In this document: positions 58,686-64,000 of the stretch, one piece after another
How positions within the stretch are numbered: position 1 is the first letter of the stretch
Layout: each line of letters starts with the position of its first letter
NCBI RefSeq assembly: GCF_000466425.1
Contig: NZ_KE992171.1
Span: 114,688-178,687 of the forward strand
DNA: 64,000 bases
Source: Capnocytophaga sp. oral taxon 863 str. F0517
GTDB lineage: Bacteria; Bacteroidota; Bacteroidia; Flavobacteriales; Flavobacteriaceae
Reading direction: 5' to 3'
Program-made: the position numbers and the translations under genes
The notes under the pieces: model-generated
Told to the model about the DNA's origin: nothing
Databases searched by the model: none
What the model saw: the letters and a program-made list of their open reading frames with translations, nothing else

Positions 58686-60620
58686 TTACTCCTGAACGGC
58701 ATTTTCAGCCTCCTTTTCTTCTTTCTTTTCACGTAAGCGAAGCTCCTTTAGCTTCTCTTCCCATAAGGCTAAGGATTCACGCTGTTCATCAATACTCTTG
58801 AGTGCCTCTTTCATAAGAGGATGATTCTGGTCTATATTGGTAAAGAACTGTAGGTTGTTTTCCAATTGAAGGATATCCTTGCGAATATCATCAATCTTCT
58901 TACGCACGAAGATTTCCTCTCTTGCCAAGGAATCTTCCCCTTCAGGAAGGTGCTCTAACTTATTGTTATACTTGATAAGCTCTATTTGTTTCTTATCAAA
59001 GTTCAATTTTTTATAGATAGCGCTCATGATCTTGTTGAAGCGAGTATCCAACACACGCAACCGCTCAGGGAGCTTGCCCAAGCTATTCCATTTCTCTTGG
59101 AGATTTTCGAGTGTTTTTATATCCTCATCCTTATTACCACTAAGCATGAAGGCCTTTAGCTGGTCGAGCAATACCTTTTTGTGCTCTATATCCGCGTTTT
59201 CCTGCTTATGTTGGTGTTTTCTTTCCTTGTGGAGGCGGTCGAAATAATGGTTACAAGCCGCACGGAACTCTTCCCACATAGCATTGGAGAGTTTTCGAGG
59301 GATGGCTCCTATTTGTTTCCAATCCTCCTGTATCTTTTGGATAAGGGGGGTTACCATTTCCCAGTCTGAACTATCTTTGTGTTCGTTGGCAATATCGATA
59401 AGCTCTTGACGCTTGGCTATATTCTCGTTCTGTGTCTTTTTGTTTTCTTTGTAGAAATAGTTCTTTTGCTTGCTGAAGGTACGGATAGCCTCTATGAAGC
59501 GTTGCCAAATAGCATCGGACTCTTCTTGTGGTACACGACCGATTTTTTGGAATTCCTCACGGAGTTCATTTACTTTAGCTATCGCCTTTTGGTACTCACT
59601 ATGAGAGGAGCGTTTCTGTTGGTTAATTTCCTCAATTTGGCTGATGATACCCAGCTTTTTATGCTTATTATCTACAAAAGAAGCCTCTAAGCGCTTTAGG
59701 AAAGCCTGTCGCTTATCGTGAATTTCTTTGGTAATAGCGCTGAATTGTTCCCATAGCTTTTCTCGATACTCTTTCTCTACAGGGCCGGTTTCTTCTTTCC
59801 ATACCTTGTGTAAGAGTTGGAGTTCGCGGAAGGCCTTTTGTACATCGCTTTCTTGGAGTAAGGCCTTTGCTTTTTCTATGAGTTTGTTCTTTTTCTCCAA
59901 GTTTTGCTTGAAATCATTCTCTTGATAATTGCGAGTAAGGCTTAGGTAATCAAAGAAATTGTCTGTATGGTGATTGAAGTTGTTCCAGATATCATTGTAA
60001 TATTCTCTTGGAACGGCTCCTATCTCATACCATTTTTTCTTTAGGTCAAGGAATTTGCGTAATAGGGTATTGGTATCCCACGCTACATCGTCCTTACCTA
60101 GGGAGATAAGGTTCTTTATTTCATTGATAATCTCTTGCTTTCGTTCTAGGTTGGCCTTAAGCTCTCCTTCGAGTTGCTTTTGGTGTTGTCCCTTGAGCTG
60201 TTTGTATTGCTGATAAATTTTGTAAAAGCTATCACGAATAGGCAAGGAGAAAGAAAAGTCCTTATCTTCGGCATCTTCTTGGCTTAAGAACTCAGCACGT
60301 TTTTCCTCCACAAGCTGGGCATAGCGATTGTCAAAAGCCCGCTTGATAGCCTCCACATGTGGCTTGATAGAGGTGATTTTTTCTGTATCAATCAGTTTCT
60401 TTAATTCACGTTCAAGGGTTTCCAAGTCCAAACTATCATAGTTCAGCATGGGAATTTCATGGCGTTTTTTCTCTTCCGTATCTTCGGCACTACGAGCATT
60501 TTCCTGCTGTATCTCGTTTAGAAAATCAGCAGTAGGGGTTCCAATTGTTGTCTGCTCTTGCACTTCTTCAATGCTTTTAGGAGAAACATCTTGGAGTGAT
60601 TTTTTTTCGTTTTCTAACAT
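58686..60620 (-). CDS. DUF349 repeat protein
   Basis: This 644-residue, highly charged, helical protein consists of several DUF349 repeats. Repeat starts are visible as KKWYEIGAVPREYYNDIWNN (about 189), KVWKEETGPVEKEYREKLW (about 268), EFQKIGRVPQEESDAIWQRF (about 353), EDWKQIGAIPRKLSNAMWEE (about 430) and EKWNSLGKLPERLRVLDTRF (about 505). Each repeat is a helical hairpin of about 75 residues. The function is unknown; it resembles Bacteroidota proteins of this kind. The Glu-rich N-terminus is probably disordered. It has its own promoter (TAACTTTG at 60653-60660) and terminator. Confidence 0.9.
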   Translation of the reverse strand: MLENEKKSLQDVSPKSIEEVQEQTTIGTPTADFLNEIQQENARSAEDTEEKKRHEIPMLNYDSLDLETLERELKKLIDTEKITSIKPHVEAIKRAFDNRYAQLVEEKRAEFLSQEDAEDKDFSFSLPIRDSFYKIYQQYKQLKGQHQKQLEGELKANLERKQEIINEIKNLISLGKDDVAWDTNTLLRKFLDLKKKWYEIGAVPREYYNDIWNNFNHHTDNFFDYLSLTRNYQENDFKQNLEKKNKLIEKAKALLQESDVQKAFRELQLLHKVWKEETGPVEKEYREKLWEQFSAITKEIHDKRQAFLKRLEASFVDNKHKKLGIISQIEEINQQKRSSHSEYQKAIAKVNELREEFQKIGRVPQEESDAIWQRFIEAIRTFSKQKNYFYKENKKTQNENIAKRQELIDIANEHKDSSDWEMVTPLIQKIQEDWKQIGAIPRKLSNAMWEEFRAACNHYFDRLHKERKHQHKQENADIEHKKVLLDQLKAFMLSGNKDEDIKTLENLQEKWNSLGKLPERLRVLDTRFNKIMSAIYKKLNFDKKQIELIKYNNKLEHLPEGEDSLAREEIFVRKKIDDIRKDILQLENNLQFFTNIDQNHPLMKEALKSIDEQRESLALWEEKLKELRLREKKEEKEAENAVQE

Positions 60621-60652
60621 AGAATGAAATACTATTGTGATTAATTTTCCCC

Positions 60653-60660
60653 CAAAGTTA
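60653..60660 (-). promoter_or_regulatory. TAACTTTG promoter (-7 box) of the DUF349 gene
   Basis: The box lies 32 bases upstream of the ATG on the minus strand. Confidence 0.65.
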
Positions 60661-60768
60661 CAATTTTTTTGTCAATTTGCCAAAAAAAGTAGTAAAAAAA
60701 TGCGATATTCAAAAAATAATTATCTGCAATAGATTGATAATGAGTTGAATACAATTTTGGAAATAGAA

Positions 60769-61494
60769 TTATTTTTTTTCACTAAAAGCGTTGGCAACGC
60801 TCGAACAAGCCACCACGGCTGCCGTTTCGGTACGTAGGCGGTGGGGGGATAGCACCACTGGAATGAAGCCTTTTTCCAATGCTTTTTGGATCTCTTTTTC
60901 TGAAAAATCTCCCTCCGGACCTATTAATATGGTAATATTTTTCACCTTATCGGGCAGGGTACTGATTTGTTCGAAAAGGGATTGCCTATTGCCTTCTTGG
61001 CAATGAGCGATATACTGGGCATCGCCTGGTGCTTGGTCGAGCCATTCCAGTAGTGAGATTGCGGGGTTCAGCTTGGGCAGATAGTATTGTAGTGATTGTT
61101 TCATAGCCGAGAGAAGTAGCTTTTCGAATCGTTCTATTTTGACGACTTTTCGCTCGGAGTGCTCACAGATGATGGGGGTAATCTCTTGCAGTCCTATCTC
61201 CATTGCTTTCTCTAAGAACCATTCATAGCGTTCGTTCATCTTGGTCGGGGCGACGACCATATGCAGGTGATAAGCAGCCGCCGGCATAAGTTCACATGAT
61301 TGGATATGGGCTAGGCACTTTTTATCACCAATCTCTTGGATATAGGCATGGTATAGGTGTCCCTTTCCATCAGTAATAGAGAGCAAATCTCCTGTCTTTT
61401 TTCGTAAAACCTTGTGTATATGAGTGCTTTCCTCCTTGTCAAAAAGCACATTTTCACTCTCGGGGTTCACGGTAGGGTGGTAGAATAACTGCAT
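60769..61494 (-). CDS. rsmE: 16S rRNA (uracil1498-N3)-methyltransferase RsmE
   Basis: RsmE methylates U1498 of 16S rRNA. The 241-residue protein has an N-terminal PUA-like barrel (about 1-70, with EESTHIHKVLRKKTGD) and a SPOUT methyltransferase domain with the knot. Visible parts are KMNERYEWFLEKAMEIGLQE (about 84-103), ILIGPEGDFSEKEIQ and SPHRLRTETAAVVA near the end. A longer frame from 61563 is rejected because the promoter TATTTTTG at 61508-61515 lies inside it; MQLFYHPTVNPE is the natural start. Confidence 0.95.
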   Translation of the reverse strand: MQLFYHPTVNPESENVLFDKEESTHIHKVLRKKTGDLLSITDGKGHLYHAYIQEIGDKKCLAHIQSCELMPAAAYHLHMVVAPTKMNERYEWFLEKAMEIGLQEITPIICEHSERKVVKIERFEKLLLSAMKQSLQYYLPKLNPAISLLEWLDQAPGDAQYIAHCQEGNRQSLFEQISTLPDKVKNITILIGPEGDFSEKEIQKALEKGFIPVVLSPHRLRTETAAVVACSSVANAFSEKK

Positions 61495-61507
61495 CTTTTT
61501 TTGGGGA

Positions 61508-61515
61508 CAAAAATA
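61508..61515 (-). promoter_or_regulatory. TATTTTTG promoter (-7 box) of rsmE
   Basis: The box is 13 bases before the ATG at 61494 and sets the start. Confidence 0.7.
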
Positions 61516-61520
61516 AGGAT

Positions 61521-61556
61521 AATTTGTCAATGGGCAAATGGGGCAATGGACAAATT
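61521..61556. repeat. Inverted repeat AATTTGTC/GACAAATT with internal direct repeats
   Basis: AATTTGTCAATGGGCAAATG is followed by GGGCAATGGACAAATT. The same AATTTGTCAATG word occurs in the inverted repeat before obg (37645), so it may be one repeat family. Confidence 0.6.
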
Positions 61557-61606
61557 CGTTCATTCAATTAAACAAGAAATAATTTTGATTATAAAAATAT
61601 TTTTTA

Positions 61607-61614
61607 TACATTTG
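61607..61614 (+). promoter_or_regulatory. TACATTTG promoter (-7 box) of the DUF1599-DoxX-tatC group
   Basis: TTG lies 19 bases upstream at 61585-61587 and the ATG is 46 bases downstream. Confidence 0.7.
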
Positions 61615-61660
61615 CTCCGTGTAACAAAGAAAGCTATAGGTACAAATTTCTATAGGGAAT

Positions 61661-62224
61661 ATGGACAAAACGATTTCGCAATATGATAAGGTAATAGCCC
61701 ATTGCCTGTCTATATTTACAGATAAGATGAAGGATTATGGGAGTGCGTGGCGTACGCTGCGTTTGCCTTCGCTTACCGATCAGTTATTTATCAAGGTACA
61801 GCGTATACGAACGCTTCAGGAGAAGCAGGAGAGAAAGGTAGAGGAAGGGGAGTTGCCGGAATTTGTAGCTGTGGTCAATTATTCTGTGATGGCACTGATT
61901 CAGCTGAAGCTATCGGTGGCGGATCGTCCTGATTTGAACATTCCCCAAGCGGTGGCTTTGTATAAGGAAATGATAGCGGAGACACAAGCGCTTATGCTGC
62001 GCAAGAATCATGATTATGGAGAGGCGTGGCGCAATATGCGTATCAGCTCATTGGCGGATCTTATTTTTCAGAAAATACTTAGAATCAAACAAATAGAAGA
62101 TAACAAAGGAAAAACCCTCATCAGTGAAGGGGTGAAGGCTAATTATCAGGATATGATCAATTATGCTGTCTTTGCACTCATTCTTTTTGAGGAAATTAGT
62201 GAAACAAACAATGAAAAAAATTAG
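61661..62224 (+). CDS. DUF1599 domain protein with two internal repeats
   Basis: This 187-residue protein contains the DUF1599 (nucleotide-modification-associated) unit twice. The first has MKDYGSAWRTLRLPSLTDQL (about 23-42) and AVVNYSVMALIQL (about 70-82). The second has NHDYGEAWRNMRISSLADLI (about 118-137) and DMINYAVFALILF (about 166-178). The family is all-helical and common in Bacteroidota; its function is unknown, and comparative work has linked the domain to modified nucleotides in phages. It is the first gene of a group with the DoxX-like gene (14-base overlap) and tatC. Confidence 0.88.
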   Translation: MDKTISQYDKVIAHCLSIFTDKMKDYGSAWRTLRLPSLTDQLFIKVQRIRTLQEKQERKVEEGELPEFVAVVNYSVMALIQLKLSVADRPDLNIPQAVALYKEMIAETQALMLRKNHDYGEAWRNMRISSLADLIFQKILRIKQIEDNKGKTLISEGVKANYQDMINYAVFALILFEEISETNNEKN

Positions 62225-63308
62225 TACTTCTATCATCCGCCTTATTGTGGGGGTGGTATTTATCATCAGTGGATTTGTCAAACTGGTCGATCCTATAGGA
62301 TTTTCTTTTAAGTTAGAGGAATATTTTGAGCCACCAGTACTTGATATGCCATTTTTTATTCCCTATGCTTATCCTATTGCTATATTTGTCGTAGCTTTCG
62401 AACTTATTTTAGGTGTATTGCTACTTTTGGGCTATCTAAGGAACTTCACCCTTCTTTCTCTTTTAGGACTTACTATCTTCTTTGGATTCCTTACGTTCTA
62501 TTCCGCTTATTTCAATAAGGTGACCGATTGTGGGTGTTTCGGAGATGCACTTAAGTTCACCCCATGGGGGTCATTTACCAAAGATATGATTTTATTGGCC
62601 TTGGCACTCCTTCTTTGGGTAGCAAGAGAACATATAAAACCTATCTTTACCAGCAAAATATCGGCAAGCATTCTCTCACTTACGCTCTTGGGTTGTATTA
62701 TTTTGGTGGCTTATACCCAAAAACATCTTCCTATTATCGATTTTCGCCCCTATAAAATAGGAGTAAACATTCAAAAAGGCATGGAGATACCAGCCAATGC
62801 CCCCAAGGCAGTGTATGATTACCATTGGAAATTCAAGGTAGGGGATAGGGAAGAGATTATCACCACTCAGGGGGCTTACCCTGAGGTGGAAGGAGGTACC
62901 TATCTGTCAGTCGAAACAGAATTGGTATCCAAGGGCTATGAGCCCCCTATTCATGACTTTGTAATACAGAACCAAGGAGAAGAAGTCACTCAAGAACTCT
63001 TGGCTGAGCCTAAGTTATTGCTTATCACTTCTTATAATCTTAAAAAAGCAAACATGGAGGGCTTTGCCCCCATCAAGCAACTTACCGATAAAGCCATAAA
63101 GGCAGGTTACAGAGTAGTGGGGCTTACCCCCTCTCCTGAAGAGGCTAAGGCGCTATTGGGACAATATGGGCTGAATTTTGACTTCTATGCAATGGATATC
63201 ACCCCACTGAAAACCATGATTCGTGCCAATCCAGGAATACTTCGCCTCGAAAAAGGGACTATTATGCAAAAAGTAAGCTATAACGACACTGAAAAAATAG
63301 AATTGTAA
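62211..63308 (+). CDS. BT_3928-like DoxX/MauE-family membrane protein
   Basis: This 365-residue protein has an N-terminal DoxX/MauE-like domain with four membrane spans (about 8-25, 46-66, 72-93 and 115-130) and a fifth near 145-162. A cysteine motif DCGCFGDALKFTPWGSFTKD (about 104-123) is shared with MauE-type proteins. A C-terminal soluble domain of about 200 residues resembles a thioredoxin-like fold (LLITSYNLKKANMEGFAPI) but has no CxxC. It may work in envelope redox chemistry; this is inference. The ATG at 62211 is preferred to one at 62163, and it overlaps the DUF1599 stop. The stop overlaps the tatC start (TAATG). Confidence 0.85.
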   Translation: MKKISTSIIRLIVGVVFIISGFVKLVDPIGFSFKLEEYFEPPVLDMPFFIPYAYPIAIFVVAFELILGVLLLLGYLRNFTLLSLLGLTIFFGFLTFYSAYFNKVTDCGCFGDALKFTPWGSFTKDMILLALALLLWVAREHIKPIFTSKISASILSLTLLGCIILVAYTQKHLPIIDFRPYKIGVNIQKGMEIPANAPKAVYDYHWKFKVGDREEIITTQGAYPEVEGGTYLSVETELVSKGYEPPIHDFVIQNQGEEVTQELLAEPKLLLITSYNLKKANMEGFAPIKQLTDKAIKAGYRVVGLTPSPEEAKALLGQYGLNFDFYAMDITPLKTMIRANPGILRLEKGTIMQKVSYNDTEKIEL

Positions 63309-64000
63309 TGGAACAACCACAAGAGGAGATGTCTTTCTTGGCACACTTAGAAATACTACGCTGGCATATTATTCGGGCTACCATGGTAATTATAGCAGTG
63401 GCTTTGTTGGCTTTTTTCTTTAAAACATATATATTCAAGTATATTATTCTTCCCCATACGCAAGGGGATTTTCCTACCTATCAGTTTTTCTGTGAAATAG
63501 GGCGCTATTTTGGCTCTGAGACCGATTTTTGTCAGCAGAAATTACCTTTGGTTATACAGAACCGAACCATGACAGGGCAGTTCTCCGCTACCTTGTGGAT
63601 CTCTTTCTGGACGGGCTTAGTGGTAGGATTCCCTTACTTGATGTATGAAATGTGGCGTTTTATCTCCCCAGGGCTTTATCAGAAAGAGCGAAAGATGGCC
63701 AAAGGCTTCATAGGGATTACCTCCATCTTATTCTTCGTGGGGGTACTCTTCGGCTACTATATTATAGCCCCATTATCGATCCATTTTTTTGCGACTTATT
63801 CGGTAGTAGATGGAGGGCAAATGGTTAAGAATGAGATAGATATAGCCTCTTATATAGATATGCTACGCTCCTCGGTGATCTCCTGTGGGCTTATCTTCGA
63901 ACTTCCTGTAGTGATTTACTTCTTGGCCAAATTGGGCATTGTTACTGCTGATTTTCTACGCAAGTATCGCAAGCATGCAATCATTGTAACCCTTATCTTG
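63308..64000 (+). CDS. tatC: Twin-arginine translocase subunit TatC, cut by the window edge
   Basis: TatC is the receptor for twin-arginine signal peptides. The 231 codons present begin MEQPQEEMSFLAHLEILRWH, with the family's substrate-binding FLAHLEILR motif. Later come membrane spans, VGFPYLMYEMWRFISPGLYQKERK (about 106-129, the conserved loop) and FELPVVIYFLAKLGIV (about 198-213). The frame is open to the end of the window. A long periplasmic loop (about 45-90) carries CEIGRYFGSETDFCQ, whose two Cys may pair. The gene overlaps the DoxX-like gene by one base and is far from tatA at 28540. Confidence 0.96.
   Translation, partial: MEQPQEEMSFLAHLEILRWHIIRATMVIIAVALLAFFFKTYIFKYIILPHTQGDFPTYQFFCEIGRYFGSETDFCQQKLPLVIQNRTMTGQFSATLWISFWTGLVVGFPYLMYEMWRFISPGLYQKERKMAKGFIGITSILFFVGVLFGYYIIAPLSIHFFATYSVVDGGQMVKNEIDIASYIDMLRSSVISCGLIFELPVVIYFLAKLGIVTADFLRKYRKHAIIVTLIL

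Overview
The window is chromosomal DNA from a member of the Bacteroidota. It is most likely Flavobacteriaceae and reads most like Capnocytophaga; the genus is inference. Supporting signs are promoters of the Bacteroidota type (TAnnTTTG around -7 with TTG or TTTG about 20 bases upstream), a fused CcoN-CcoO cytochrome oxidase, a separate C-terminal transketolase gene, a DUF4199 and BT_3928-like protein complement, moderately AT-rich DNA, and short intergenic repeats. No rRNA, CRISPR array, phage or intact insertion sequence was seen.

Region 1-4700 is accessory and AT-rich. It is a one-way array of small unrelated genes: a SUKH-3-like protein, two DUF416-like proteins and three unrecognised ones. 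Decayed peptide-coding fragments and short repeats separate them. It looks like an orphan immunity (toxin-immunity cassette) array whose toxin gene lies outside the window. From 4700 to 7260 come a fluoride channel (crcB), an AAA_14/DUF4143 ATPase with a decayed 3' copy upstream, and a Uma2-like nuclease.

Region 7354-31807 is almost all minus strand. It holds the cbb3 oxidase operon (ccoS-ccoNO-ccoQ-ccoP); a long cluster rimP-nusA-infB-pyrE-SRPBCC-DUF4199-glycosyltransferase-lipoprotein-hydrolase; a giant SF1 helicase/nuclease overlapping mnmD; fabI; a PIN toxin-antitoxin pair with a decayed second copy of the antitoxin; tatA-mutS; plus-strand cysH; an esterase-like protein that has lost its serine; and a dihydroorotase-like protein without the HxH metal site.

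Region 32114-42050 is mostly plus strand: a TonB-dependent receptor, an unknown gene with transketolase C-subunit, SUI1 and dgkA, then purE (minus), obg, an acidic-tailed protein, rpsO and pnp. secA (minus) follows behind a perfect palindromic terminator. A 707-base gap at 45548-46254 carries a repeat element with inverted ends.

Region 46255-64000 holds a heptad-repeat protein, recQ, hemC, a 1204-residue SF1 helicase plus phospholipase-D fusion resembling the Mokosh type II antiphage protein, pgk, a DUF58/BatD pair, rdgB, four tRNAs (Ser, Pro, Arg, Pro), a DUF349 protein, rsmE, DUF1599, a DoxX-like protein and the start of tatC.

The most interesting parts are the orphan immunity array, the Mokosh-II-like gene, the second helicase-nuclease giant, a possible attenuator ahead of rimP-nusA-infB, and enzymes that lack key catalytic residues.
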